Both the position numbers and the translations under genes were made by a program. Below are positions 46,946-56,091 of a stretch of DNA of 64,000 bases, piece after piece (positions within the stretch are counted from its first letter, which is position 1; every line of letters starts with the position of its first letter). The notes below the pieces were generated by a model. The model saw only the letters and a program-made list of their open reading frames with translations. It was not told the origin of the DNA and did not search any database. The DNA is from an uncultured Porphyromonadaceae bacterium (GTDB lineage Bacteria; Bacteroidota; Bacteroidia; Bacteroidales; Muribaculaceae), in contig CAMWNP010000001.1 in the NCBI GenBank assembly GCA_947175645.1, positions 148,801-212,800 on the forward strand, in the 5' to 3' direction.

Positions 46946-47740
46946 TTATTGAGTTTTCTTCAATTTATTTATGTAATTCTTGATGGCGCGTCGACCTGAG
47001 GAGTAGCCGCTGATGTACACCTGACGTATCTCCTTCAGATTAAACACTTTATAATTGGCGATTTCAGGCATCTCAACATGAAGGTCACATAAGGCGATAT
47101 CTTCGGCTTGATTTGAACGTTCCATCAGCATGAATGTGCGGAGCGCAATGTCAAGGATTGAATTCTTGTAGGTGTGATGAAGAAGCGGACTGCAGTTAAC
47201 TCCAATCAGTTCCTTGCATTTGTCACGAATCATCCATGCCGGGAGGTTGCGCAGCACACCGCCATCTACGTAGGGAATGCCGTCAATGATTATTGGTTTG
47301 AACACAATGGGTATGCAGCACGAAGCCATGACTGTTTCTGCAATGTCGCCGGTGTGAAATTCAACGGGTACGCCTTTGCTGAAGTCAGTGGCGCCAACAT
47401 AAGTGGGTATCGGCAGTTCTTCAAGACGAGTGTAAGGCGCAACGGCTTTCTTTATCAAATCGCCGAAACGTTCCAGCAGGAAGAAAGAATCGCCATGGAA
47501 GTTCCAGTCAGTCAATGTGCGTAGTTTTTTGTCGGCGAACATTCCGAGAATCTCATCGGAAGTTCTACCGGCTGCATAAAGGACAGCCGCCACAGAACCC
47601 GCGCTCACACCGGAAATGATATCCGGTTTGTAACCGAACTCTTCAAAGGCTTTTAATGCGCCAACGTGGGCGAATCCACGTGCACCCCCTCCACTGAGGG
47701 CAATACCGCATTTGTATGGTGACTCTGACGATTCCATCAT
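46946..47740 (-). CDS. patatin-like phospholipase (RssA-type)
   Basis: 264 residues. The oxyanion-hole motif SGGGARGFAHVGAL lies at about 15-28, the nucleophile Ser in GVSAGS (about 43-48) and the catalytic Asp in YVDGGVLRN (about 155). The short single-domain form resembles cytoplasmic RssA-like proteins. It would hydrolyse acyl esters of membrane lipids. A consensus promoter lies upstream and the GH13 gene follows in the same direction. Confidence 0.92.
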   Translation of the reverse strand: MMESSESPYKCGIALSGGGARGFAHVGALKAFEEFGYKPDIISGVSAGSVAAVLYAAGRTSDEILGMFADKKLRTLTDWNFHGDSFFLLERFGDLIKKAVAPYTRLEELPIPTYVGATDFSKGVPVEFHTGDIAETVMASCCIPIVFKPIIIDGIPYVDGGVLRNLPAWMIRDKCKELIGVNCSPLLHHTYKNSILDIALRTFMLMERSNQAEDIALCDLHVEMPEIANYKVFNLKEIRQVYISGYSSGRRAIKNYINKLKKTQ

Positions 47741-47755
47741 ATATTATTTGTGATG

Positions 47756-47786
47756 CAAATTTACTTAAAACATATTATATGTGCAA
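47756..47786 (-). promoter_or_regulatory. promoter of the patatin-amylase operon
   Basis: TTG (47786-47784), 20 bases and TAAATTTG (47763-47756) on the minus strand, a full match to the consensus 15 bases before the ATG. Confidence 0.65.
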
Positions 47787-47805
47787 TACTCGGCAAAATG
47801 CCATA

Positions 47806-48990
47806 TTAAAAAAGTTTAGGGGTAAATTCAAGCAGGTAGAGCCGCCAGTTTTTCCATATGTGTCCGTCAGGAGTCTCATAATAGGTGTACGGCAGATTGT
47901 GAGAGTCAAGAAATTTGCGAAACTCGACATTAGAGTCGTAGAGGAAGTCATTCTCACCGATACCTATCCAGTAAAGTTCGGGCTTTTTGGAAAACTGAAC
48001 AAGCATTTTTTCTTCAAAGTTATCATATACAGGAGAAGTGCCTCCGTAGGGTGATCTGATTGCAGCAGAAAACAGTCCTACATAATCAAACATGTCAGGA
48101 TATAACTTGGAGATATGGCATGAATGGAAACCTCCCATTGACAGTCCGGCAATGGCACGATGTTTTTTGTCAGGAATAGTGCGGTAAGCGGAATCCACGA
48201 ATGTAACAACATCCGGGAAAGCCATTTCAAACGAACCTTCCATTGTCTTAGGTAATGAAATATTCGGCTGAACCATACCGATGGAAGATTCTCCGGGGGC
48301 TGCCTCCTGCGAAGCATTCCCATTTGTCATCACAACAATCATCGGTTTGGCTTTTCCCTGAGCAATCAAATTATCAAGGATCTGAGATGCACGTCCTAAA
48401 GTAAGCCACGCCTCTTCGTCGCCACCCATACCATGCAGTAGATAAAATACCGGATAGTTTTCCGACCCGGTTTCATAACCTGCCGGTGTATAGACACTCA
48501 TGCGACGCTTGGTTCCGAGGGTGGGGGAATCATACCACACTTTTGATACAGTTCCGTGGGGAACATCATTAACAGCATAATTGTCAGCGTGAGCCCCCGG
48601 GATAATGAAGATGTTGCTAAGCGATGAAATGTCACGTGTGAGATATACATTTGAGGGATCATTGACACGCATTCCGTCAACCACAAAAGAGTAACTATAG
48701 AGTTCAGGATTTAGTTTTGATGTGGTGAATTCCCATATTCCATCAGAATTTTTCTGAAGTGGAGCAAATCCGGGTTGTTCCATCTCACCTCTTTCAGTTG
48801 TGATGATTCTCTTTGGCAGGAAATCGCCGGTAATCAATACTTCAGCAGCCTTTGGCGCTAAAAGTCTGAATGTGACGGTTGTGTCAGCGTTTATCTGGGG
48901 TGATACTACAGGTTGATTGCTCCAGAGGGCTTCCTGAGGGCAGGCTACAAAAGCCGTAAGGAGCATGATGGATGAGAACAGTTTTTTCAT
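47806..48990 (-). CDS. secreted esterase with N-terminal CBM48-like domain
   Basis: 394 residues. A signal peptide (SIMLLTAFVACPQEALWS) is followed by a beta-sandwich (about 30-130; TVTFRLLAPKAAEVLITGDF, GIWEFTTSKLNPELYSYSF) like the early-set domain of carbohydrate esterases. The alpha/beta-hydrolase part shows YPVFYLLHGMGGDEEAW, nucleophile Ser in IAGLSMGGFHS, Asp in IGENDFLYDS and His in PDGHIWKNW. This matches the feruloyl or xylan esterase group (CE1-like). It would remove acyl groups from plant polysaccharides in the periplasm or at the surface. No polysaccharide-utilisation locus surrounds it. Confidence 0.88.
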   Translation of the reverse strand: MKKLFSSIMLLTAFVACPQEALWSNQPVVSPQINADTTVTFRLLAPKAAEVLITGDFLPKRIITTERGEMEQPGFAPLQKNSDGIWEFTTSKLNPELYSYSFVVDGMRVNDPSNVYLTRDISSLSNIFIIPGAHADNYAVNDVPHGTVSKVWYDSPTLGTKRRMSVYTPAGYETGSENYPVFYLLHGMGGDEEAWLTLGRASQILDNLIAQGKAKPMIVVMTNGNASQEAAPGESSIGMVQPNISLPKTMEGSFEMAFPDVVTFVDSAYRTIPDKKHRAIAGLSMGGFHSCHISKLYPDMFDYVGLFSAAIRSPYGGTSPVYDNFEEKMLVQFSKKPELYWIGIGENDFLYDSNVEFRKFLDSHNLPYTYYETPDGHIWKNWRLYLLEFTPKLF

Positions 48991-49009
48991 GAGTGTTTAT
49001 TTTGAAAAT

Positions 49010-49038
49010 AACCCGTACAACAGACGGTCATACGGGTT
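49010..49038 (-). terminator. terminator of the DUF5606 gene
   Basis: AACCCGTA (49010-49017) and TACGGGTT (49031-49038) with a 13-base loop; the minus exit is T-rich (ATTTTC). Confidence 0.7.
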
Positions 49039-49065
49039 ATATAATAGTTATATTTCTGAGATTGG

Positions 49066-49485
49066 TTACTCTTCCTCAGTTTTTTCTGTGGTTTCTTCTT
49101 CAACGAAGGTGGTGAAACCTGCTTCAATGAGTTGATTATACCAGTTGAAGAGTTTCTTAATGTCGGCGGTATAAACCCGATCTTCATCAAAAGTGGGAAG
49201 AATCTCCTTGAAAAATGCACGTACATCCTTGTCGCTTCCAAGCCCTTTGACATCAATGGCTTTACCTTCCGCTTTATTGAAAACGAGGGTAAGAACCTCA
49301 CCGAGGGGAATGTCATCTTCAACAGTATACATTGAAACATCACCTAATGAAATCACTTTGTCATGAGCATAAGCGGGAACGCGTTTGCCAGTCTGGAGGG
49401 ATTCCACAATCAGCATGTTTTTTCCCTGATTGACGAGACGAAAGAGTCCGGGACGACCCGAGATTGAAAGTATTCTTTTGAGCAT
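49066..49485 (-). CDS. DUF5606-family protein
   Basis: 139 residues from ATG at 49485. A TTG 9 bases upstream is also in frame, but family members begin MLKxILSISGxPGLF as here. The protein starts with a small beta module (LFRLVNQGKNMLIVESLQTG), continues with helices (KDVRAFFKEILPTFDEDRVY, IKKLFNWYNQLIEAG) and ends in an acidic tail (EEETTEKTEEE). The family is conserved in Bacteroidota and, as far as I know, has no assigned function. The leader of about 115 bases contains two adjoining palindromes. Confidence 0.82.
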   Translation of the reverse strand: MLKRILSISGRPGLFRLVNQGKNMLIVESLQTGKRVPAYAHDKVISLGDVSMYTVEDDIPLGEVLTLVFNKAEGKAIDVKGLGSDKDVRAFFKEILPTFDEDRVYTADIKKLFNWYNQLIEAGFTTFVEEETTEKTEEE

Positions 49486-49540
49486 AGTTTCCAAATTTTG
49501 GATAAAATTGATTAATAATATAATTCGGAATGATTCTTAA

Positions 49541-49572
49541 TTAAGCAAAATTTGCTTAAACTGACAGTTTAA
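49541..49572. promoter_or_regulatory. two adjoining palindromes in the DUF5606 leader
   Basis: TTAAGCAAA-A-TTTGCTTAA (49541-49559) and TTAAACTG-A-CAGTTTAA (49556-49572) are perfect inverted repeats sharing TTAA. They lie between the predicted transcription start (about 49602) and the ATG, so they could be an operator or RNA hairpins. Confidence 0.45.
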
Positions 49573-49608
49573 ATTCAGCAAGTATCCGTCCGACTTTTAT
49601 CTTCAGTG

Positions 49609-49640
49609 CAAAAATAGGAAAATAGGATGACGTGAGCAAA
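49609..49640 (-). promoter_or_regulatory. promoter of the DUF5606 gene
   Basis: TTTG (49640-49637), 20 bases and TATTTTTG (49616-49609) on the minus strand, a full consensus match in the gap downstream of the flippase gene. Confidence 0.6.
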
Positions 49641-49655
49641 TCTACAGCAAATTTC

Positions 49656-51143
49656 CTATCTGTTTTTTTTATGCTTTAACAAATAATCAATAAGTTCTTC
49701 CTGAATTTTTGATCCAAGTATACGGTTAACTCCAAGATATAGAGTAATAATTACAATACTCTGGAGGAGAATTGTAATCCATGGATCAGTGCATAAATCA
49801 GATACCAAATATTCAGGGAACATGATCAGGACGGTCAGTAGGAAATAGGGGAGTAACTGATATAAGAATTTGAACGCAGAAGATCCGGTTTTGCCTGCTG
49901 TCACCAGAAGGGATATTACCCAGGTCAGGGCTGATGCAATTATTTGTCCCCATAACATAACCGAGAGACCGGCTACAGGGTTGTCAGGTGTCCGGAGGGT
50001 TATTATCGGAAGCGTGATAAAAAGGGCGGCAATAGCAATTCCATCACGAAGAAATTCCATGAGAACAATCATTTTAGATTGTGCAAGTGATACGAGATAA
50101 TTGTTATATAAACCCGTGAGGATGGTGAATACCCCTCTTACCAGAAGCAGTTGGAAAAGGATGATGGATGGATCCCATTTATAACCGAACAGCGCATGAA
50201 ATATTGGGGTTGCCATCACCATAAGGAAACCCATTGCGGGGAACGTCAGGTAAGCAGTGAACCGATTCATTTTCGAAACAGTTCTGGTAAGACGTTCCTT
50301 GTCATCCTGAACTGCTGATAACGTAGGCAGAAAGGCAGATGTTATGGATTGAGACAGGGATGTTATTCCCATTTTACTCCATTTGTCGGCCTGAGTATAA
50401 TAACCGAGTGGAGCCATACCGGCCATGTTCCCGATAAAGAAAGAATAAATGTTTTGAAAGAGGGTATTTAGGAATGAAGATGCAAGTATTCCGGAACCGA
50501 CTTTAAAGAATGATTTCAGGGCTGAAAACGAGAAGTTGACAGATGGATACCACCGGCTTAAGAACCATAGAGCCCCTGATTTAACAATACCGTTTGCTAT
50601 GGTTTGCCATACTATTGCCCATGCTCCGTAGCCCATGAGAGCCAAGTATATACCTGTAACCGCACTTCCGGTAAGTCCGAGCGCGTTCGCAGCGGCAAGT
50701 GGGCGTACATTCATGCTTTTCATCAACCGGTTTGCCTGAACGATGGATGTTGAGTTGATTATTATGGCAAGAAACATCACTCTTGAAAGAGGTGTAATCC
50801 GGCTATCATGGAAAAGGGATGCTATCCACGGAGCGGCCAGGAAGAGCAGAAGATAGAGGGAAATGGCGACACCGATATTGAACCAGAAAACTGTTGAGTA
50901 ATCTGTTTGAGTAGGAGACTTACGCTGAATAAGTGCGGTTGAGAATCCGCTGTCAACCATCATTTGAGCAAAAGCCTGGAACACGAGGATGGCTCCTATA
51001 AGACCAAAGTCTTCCTGTGAGAGAACTCGAGCAAGAATAATTCCGGTTATGGCATACAGAACCTGAGAGGCAACGCGGTCAATCACGTTCCATTTCAGTG
51101 ACTTGGCAGTCAGTTCCTTAAGGTTGCCGTTTTCGTATGCCAT
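49656..51143 (-). CDS. polysaccharide flippase / exporter (Wzx-like, MOP superfamily)
   Basis: 495 residues with about 12-14 hydrophobic helices. The N-terminal LKWNVIDRVASQVLYAITGI and ARVLSQEDFGLIGAILVFQ match the WzxC/TuaB group of lipid-linked oligosaccharide exporters, as do MVDSGFSTALIQRK and LGYYTQADKWSKM. It would flip undecaprenyl-linked glycans across the inner membrane. No glycosyltransferase genes are adjacent, which is unusual for this family. It follows a DUF2807 gene by 34 bases, so it is probably the last gene of the dusB operon. Confidence 0.88.
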   Translation of the reverse strand: MAYENGNLKELTAKSLKWNVIDRVASQVLYAITGIILARVLSQEDFGLIGAILVFQAFAQMMVDSGFSTALIQRKSPTQTDYSTVFWFNIGVAISLYLLLFLAAPWIASLFHDSRITPLSRVMFLAIIINSTSIVQANRLMKSMNVRPLAAANALGLTGSAVTGIYLALMGYGAWAIVWQTIANGIVKSGALWFLSRWYPSVNFSFSALKSFFKVGSGILASSFLNTLFQNIYSFFIGNMAGMAPLGYYTQADKWSKMGITSLSQSITSAFLPTLSAVQDDKERLTRTVSKMNRFTAYLTFPAMGFLMVMATPIFHALFGYKWDPSIILFQLLLVRGVFTILTGLYNNYLVSLAQSKMIVLMEFLRDGIAIAALFITLPIITLRTPDNPVAGLSVMLWGQIIASALTWVISLLVTAGKTGSSAFKFLYQLLPYFLLTVLIMFPEYLVSDLCTDPWITILLQSIVIITLYLGVNRILGSKIQEELIDYLLKHKKNR

Positions 51144-51177
51144 TTATCCGGAGAAAGTCAGATGTGAAGGAGGTCTC

Positions 51178-51888
51178 TTACTCTTCTTCGTTCATGGATA
51201 TAAGTTTCACCTTTATGGCATTATTCTCAACACTTTTTGGGGTGCCGAAATAGTATACCTTGCCGGTTCCCGCCCCGGCAACGGAGATTGAATTAGATGG
51301 GGTGCAGCCGATGGAACCTGTACCTATAAGTTTACATTTGACATCCTTCGCCTGAAGTTTGTCTGCCTGAATAGTGCCGGCGCTCATGTTGGTTATATTC
51401 GCCTGGTCACATTCCCCGCTTACAACAAGCAGTCCATTGCCTGTGGTGATTGAAGCAGATACTTCGTTCGCACTCACCTCATCTGCAATCAGTTTTCCAT
51501 TACCCATCACACGGAGTTTAATCTGCGGACCTGAGTTGGGCCGGATCAGATGAATGGTGGAATCTGATTGATTTTCAGCAAGGGTAATAAACCGGGAATA
51601 TACTGTGACTACGGGAGGATTTGCAGGTTTATTTTTCTTGTTTGCGAATTCTACAGAAAGTTTCCCCTTGTCGCTTGTAAATACGATATGTGGAGCAACA
51701 TCGGAGGTCGTATAAAAGACTGCCATACCGGCTGAATCGGGGCTGCTTTTGTAGACTATATTAATGTTATCACGTATTTTCAACTGAGTGAAATCATCGA
51801 ATTTAACTTCATACCGATTTATTTGAGCGGAAGAAACAAACACGGCAGCAATACACATGAATGCGGTAATAATTGATTTACGAAGCAT
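51178..51888 (-). CDS. exported DUF2807 (head-GIN) protein
   Basis: 236 residues. A signal peptide (SIITAFMCIAAVFVSSAQ) is followed by a DUF2807 right-handed beta-helix-like domain: FDDFTQLKIRDNINIVYKSS, LRVMGNGKLIADEVSANEV, ITTGNGLLVVSGECDQANI and GTGSIGC. The repeated Gly-x-Gly turns between strands are typical. Function unknown; members are periplasmic or surface proteins with a putative adhesion or auto-processing role. A second, diverged copy lies 22 bases upstream in the same operon. Confidence 0.82.
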   Translation of the reverse strand: MLRKSIITAFMCIAAVFVSSAQINRYEVKFDDFTQLKIRDNINIVYKSSPDSAGMAVFYTTSDVAPHIVFTSDKGKLSVEFANKKNKPANPPVVTVYSRFITLAENQSDSTIHLIRPNSGPQIKLRVMGNGKLIADEVSANEVSASITTGNGLLVVSGECDQANITNMSAGTIQADKLQAKDVKCKLIGTGSIGCTPSNSISVAGAGTGKVYYFGTPKSVENNAIKVKLISMNEEE

Positions 51889-51910
51889 AATAATGAGATA
51901 TCGGTTATGG

Positions 51911-52690
51911 TTATTTTAATGTTATGGTGCCAGTGCCGTAATTGGCATTACTGATTTTTTGGCATATGAAATCAGAGAGGTTGATTTTTCCGGCGGAGTA
52001 GTTAACTACCGCAAAAGCGCGAGCTTTGCCGGACACTTTAATTTCTCCGTCGGAATTATTGATTATTTCTCCACGCCTTGATTTAAGATCTTTAACAGAG
52101 ATAGTTCCAAAGGAATTGTTCAGAATTCTTGTTCCACGGCAACGCATGGATGCAATGGCTATATTGCCTGAGCCATTACCATAGATGTCAATGAAACGCC
52201 CCTTTACTTCGCCGAGGAACAGAAATGCGGAACCGTTGTCAGACAACATGAGGTGATGAGCACTTAATGATCTGCACTTAATCACTCCATTCCCGCTGCT
52301 TATTGCGCAGAAATCATTAACCCGCGGAAGATCCTTAATCAGAATTGTTCCTGAACCGTTGTTAATGACGCTTGTAACAGTGTCATTTGCAAGTACCAGA
52401 ACTCTTGAAATAACGGCATTTTCAATTGAATCTCCTGAAATATGAAGTGTATTTACACTATCGACAATACAATGAAGTTTTGGAGATACAGTGTCTGAGG
52501 TATGGTACACCACATATCCTTTATGATCCTTGTGGAAGAGAATCTCAACCGTCAGGTTGCCGTTTGTCACGATTTTGTCAAAGTGGCCGGGCATGGCAAG
52601 TACTACACGATTTTCCTCGTTAAAATCTGCTGCACTGATGTTAAAAAACGCAGTCAGAACAAGTAAAAGAAATAAACTATTTTTCAGCAT
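51911..52690 (-). CDS. second exported DUF2807 protein
   Basis: 259 residues. The signal peptide is LFLLLVLTAFFNISAA. The body repeats the same beta-helix pattern (HFDKIVTNGNLTVEILFHKD, NNGSGTILIKDLPRVND, ISSGNGVIKCRSLSAHH, GNGSGNIAIASM, NYGTGTITLK). Both paralogues share a VVYHTSD or VFYTTSD segment about 50 residues in, which supports tandem duplication. The start overlaps the end of dusB by 14 bases, so it is translated from the dusB message. Confidence 0.78.
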   Translation of the reverse strand: MLKNSLFLLLVLTAFFNISAADFNEENRVVLAMPGHFDKIVTNGNLTVEILFHKDHKGYVVYHTSDTVSPKLHCIVDSVNTLHISGDSIENAVISRVLVLANDTVTSVINNGSGTILIKDLPRVNDFCAISSGNGVIKCRSLSAHHLMLSDNGSAFLFLGEVKGRFIDIYGNGSGNIAIASMRCRGTRILNNSFGTISVKDLKSRRGEIINNSDGEIKVSGKARAFAVVNYSAGKINLSDFICQKISNANYGTGTITLK

Positions 52691-53675
52691 CTATAGAGGG
52701 TAATATTTCAGTTTCTATTCTTTGAAGTATGGAATCAAGTTCCCCATAGTTGTCGGCACGAAGCATTGCTATTCTTGTTTCACGGAAATGAGGTATACCT
52801 TTAAACAGAGGGGATGCTGCAAGGTGACGACGTATGTGAAGAATACCCCGGTATTCATCAATCCTGTCAATACTTTCAATAATCTGACGTCGAAGGATTT
52901 CAAATTTTTGAGATATGGAAAGTTCGGCAGCCTTACCATCTTTCAGATAAGTTTTCATTTCGTGAAAAATCCATGGCGCACCAATGGAGGCTCGTCCTAC
53001 CATTACACCGTCAACTCCGTACAGATCAAACGCCTGTTTCAATTTTTCCGGCGTTGTAATGTCACCATTACCGATAACAGGAATTTTTAACCTTGGATTA
53101 GCCTTGACTCTGGCTATCATGTTCCAGTCGGCTTCACCGGTGTACATCTGTGAGCGGGTACGACCGTGAACAGTAAGTGCCTGAATACCACAATCCTGGA
53201 GTTGCTCGGCAAGATCAACGATAATTTTGTTCTCATGATCCCATCCAAGGCGCGTCTTAACTGTAACGGGAATATTTACCGCTTTAACAACGCTTGACGT
53301 TATTTCAAGCAGTTTGGGAATATCCTTCAACATTCCTGCACCTGCTCCCTTTCCTGCAACTTTTTTTACCGGACAGCCGAAGTTGATGTCAATAATATCA
53401 GGCTTGACCTCTTCAACGATTTTTGCGGCTTCTACCATAGAGTCCACGTCACGACCATAGATCTGAATCGCCGTGGGGCGTTCTTTCTGATCAATGTGAA
53501 GTTTACGGGTTGTGGCTGCAATATTCCTTATAAGGGCATCTGCTGATACGAATTCAGTGTATACCATATCAGCACCCAATTCCTTGCAGATAAGACGAAA
53601 CGAGTGATCGGTGACATCCTCCATGGGGGCGAGCATCACCGGTTGTGGACCTAATTCAACATTTCCAATTCTCAT
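52677..53675 (-). CDS. dusB: tRNA-dihydrouridine synthase (DusB-type)
   Basis: 332 residues. FMN-dependent TIM barrel with APMEDVTDHSFRLICKELGA at the N-terminus, the catalytic Cys in INFGCPVKKVAGKGAGAGM, VKTRLGWD, LTVHGRTRSQMYTG, PVIGNGDI and GVMVGRASIGAPW. The enzyme reduces uridines in the tRNA D-loop. The Cys-centred motif fits DusB better than DusA or DusC. The operon continues with two DUF2807 genes and a flippase; no functional link to tRNA modification is apparent. Confidence 0.93.
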   Translation of the reverse strand: MRIGNVELGPQPVMLAPMEDVTDHSFRLICKELGADMVYTEFVSADALIRNIAATTRKLHIDQKERPTAIQIYGRDVDSMVEAAKIVEEVKPDIIDINFGCPVKKVAGKGAGAGMLKDIPKLLEITSSVVKAVNIPVTVKTRLGWDHENKIIVDLAEQLQDCGIQALTVHGRTRSQMYTGEADWNMIARVKANPRLKIPVIGNGDITTPEKLKQAFDLYGVDGVMVGRASIGAPWIFHEMKTYLKDGKAAELSISQKFEILRRQIIESIDRIDEYRGILHIRRHLAASPLFKGIPHFRETRIAMLRADNYGELDSILQRIETEILPSIDAEK

Positions 53676-53693
53676 CTGTACAAAATTTATGAG

Positions 53694-53724
53694 CGAAGTT
53701 ACGCAAAAAACATGGTTAATGCAA
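53694..53724 (-). promoter_or_regulatory. promoter of the dusB operon
   Basis: TTG (53724-53722), 20 bases and TAACTTCG (53701-53694) on the minus strand; same -7 variant as rho. It is 18 bases before the ATG. Confidence 0.55.
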
Positions 53725-53768
53725 GCCTTTAAGAAAGATTTAGATAAGATGATGACAGATGAACGGAT

Positions 53769-55958
53769 TCAGAATAATGAATCAAAAATGAAAGGAAGTT
53801 CAGAGGTGTCTATACCTATGGATTTGAGTCGTTCTTCATCTTCCGATATCAAAGAGATAACTCTCTCTCTGTCGTTATCCATTCTCTCAACTGCAAGGTT
53901 GTAGGAGTTTACTGCCTCGGCATAATCCTTGGCTGCGAGAGCAACGTGACCCATGTTGATGTAGTCCGATGCCTCAGGATCTTCAAGTATTATGGTCCTG
54001 TAGGTTTTTATGGAGTTGATAAAATCACCTGACATCATATAGCACCATGCAATAGCACGTAATGCCTTTAAATCATGTGGATTAAGATAGTTTATCTTAT
54101 GGAATGCTTTAAGGGCCGAAGAGTAGTTTTTTAAGGCTATCCTGCAGTTACCGAGGTTCATGATGAAACTGATGTTTTCAGGTTGATCTTTCTCGAGTTG
54201 TGCATAATATTTTTCCGCTTCTTCGAAATCGCCCAAGAGGAAAAGAAGACGGGCAATATTCTTACGTGTCCACTCAGACCTGGCATCAAGTAATTCCGAC
54301 ATTCTGAAATATTTCAGAGCCTGTTCTAATTGATTTAGTCTGAAATAACAGAATCCAATTTTTTGATATAATTGTGCGGAGGATAGCCCACGTTGCTCAA
54401 GTTTTAAGAATATTGCAAGGCTCTCCTCATAGTAGTGGTGCTTGAAATAGAACTCTGCAACCAGACTCAGAGTTTCTGAGTCATTGAATTTGTTGACGAG
54501 AGAAGGGATGTCGGCCACACTCAAACTACCGTCAAACGGATCACGGAATTCACCTTTCCGCCTGAACAGTTTAAAAAACCTATAGAGATTCTGAACAAAT
54601 TTGTTTACGATATTCTTACGGTCAGTAACTGCTGAATTTAATGCCGCAGAACGGATTTCATCAGCGTCAATATTCTGCATCCGCATCTGGGAAAGCATCA
54701 TGTTGCGTTGAGATTCCGGAATGTTATTCAAAGACAACAAGAATGAGTATTTGTCAGAATCACAAAGGAATGGAGAGGCCGAGATGACGTCTGCAATAGT
54801 GCGTTTCTGTTCATCGGCACCGTTCATCAGAGTGTGATCTGTATGGAAAGGTATAAACCAGTTGGCTATTTCATTAAAATACGGGAATGATTTGAGGTGT
54901 GCGAATGTACTCATGAACACATCGCCTCCTTCTTCCTGTATTTTTGAAAGGGCACGCAGTTTGTCCGAGATTCCGCTTTGCGAAAGTTTTTCCTGCCACT
55001 CAGGATTCTCCTCCAGATCAGCGATATCATCAATGGAACTAAGTTCTGAATTTATTTTTTTTATGTCAGGCTGAAGTTTGAGCAGTTCCGGCATTACCTC
55101 CTGCTGCATCTTTCGGTATATGCGCTCGGTATCAATAGACCTCACAAATTCGGTAAGAACTATCCTTAAGTCAGATTCCCAGGAGTTTGCTGAAGCCGCC
55201 ATTTCTATGGCAGCGGTAATTCTTGGAGTAACAGGTCGATCCGGAAACATCATTCCGGAAATAACAGCACATGTCATTGCCTGGAGAGCGAGAACCGGTT
55301 CTTTTGTCACATTACGCGAATAAATATCCCATAGAAGGGCGAGCCTTTTGTCATCATAAAATTCCAGAAGTCCCATGAAAAGCGAGGAGATAACCATTTG
55401 CCTTACATACACAGGGATTGATTCGGAATTTAGGAAATCATTCAATATGGAAACCGTGTCGTCATGCAGAGGAAACGATACCCACAATCGATTGAAAATC
55501 CTTCGTTCAAGCATTTCTCTGTTGTAAACATTCTCATTCTTCTCGTGATTATCTTCAGCAACAAGATTGAATAATGAGGAATCATTCACCAGACGAGAAT
55601 ATTCATTAAGCAAATCGGCCACTGAAACATCATTTTTGGTGGCTTCATAACGGAGAGTACCGTAATATAGTGAGGGTGTATCCACTGAAAGAGAGTTTCT
55701 TTCAAGAGAATCAGCGAGAGTGAAAATTTTGTTGACGAAAACAACGTATTGTGTCATCCTCTGGGGGTCATCCGCTCCGGATTGCATGAATGAAAGGAGT
55801 CTGTTATAGTTTTCTTCAATCTCATTGATGCTACTTATGACACGGTTGTTTCTTACGGTCAACGCTATATTTCGGAGTTCCTGAATTGCCGCACGCAAAC
55901 GTTTGGAAGAAAGTAAATTTTTGACTTTGGCAGTGTGGGGTAATATATCAATTTTCAT
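53769..55958 (-). CDS. TPR-repeat protein
   Basis: 729 residues, no signal peptide or membrane segment. The first 450 residues are helical and I do not recognise them (IDILPHTAKVKNLLSSKRLR, WVSFPLHDDTVSILND). From about 490 there are tetratricopeptide repeats: LVAEFYFKHHYYEESLAIFL, QLYQKIGFCYFRLNQLEQAL, NLGNCRIALKNYSSALKAFH, LRAIAWCYMMSGDFINSI and NMGHVALAAKDYAEAVNSYN. TPRs bind partner proteins; the partner is unknown. It has its own transcript between dusB and the deaminase-like genes. Confidence 0.78.
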   Translation of the reverse strand: MKIDILPHTAKVKNLLSSKRLRAAIQELRNIALTVRNNRVISSINEIEENYNRLLSFMQSGADDPQRMTQYVVFVNKIFTLADSLERNSLSVDTPSLYYGTLRYEATKNDVSVADLLNEYSRLVNDSSLFNLVAEDNHEKNENVYNREMLERRIFNRLWVSFPLHDDTVSILNDFLNSESIPVYVRQMVISSLFMGLLEFYDDKRLALLWDIYSRNVTKEPVLALQAMTCAVISGMMFPDRPVTPRITAAIEMAASANSWESDLRIVLTEFVRSIDTERIYRKMQQEVMPELLKLQPDIKKINSELSSIDDIADLEENPEWQEKLSQSGISDKLRALSKIQEEGGDVFMSTFAHLKSFPYFNEIANWFIPFHTDHTLMNGADEQKRTIADVISASPFLCDSDKYSFLLSLNNIPESQRNMMLSQMRMQNIDADEIRSAALNSAVTDRKNIVNKFVQNLYRFFKLFRRKGEFRDPFDGSLSVADIPSLVNKFNDSETLSLVAEFYFKHHYYEESLAIFLKLEQRGLSSAQLYQKIGFCYFRLNQLEQALKYFRMSELLDARSEWTRKNIARLLFLLGDFEEAEKYYAQLEKDQPENISFIMNLGNCRIALKNYSSALKAFHKINYLNPHDLKALRAIAWCYMMSGDFINSIKTYRTIILEDPEASDYINMGHVALAAKDYAEAVNSYNLAVERMDNDRERVISLISEDEERLKSIGIDTSELPFIFDSLF

Positions 55959-56091
55959 AATCTTTTCTATTTAGCAAGAGGAAAGCGGCAAATGCCGTTA
56001 CCTACATTTCTATAACAACCGGACACTGCAAAAATCTTGCCAATCTTTCAAAAAAAAATAAAATAGGTAAGCGTATAACTGTATATTCAAC

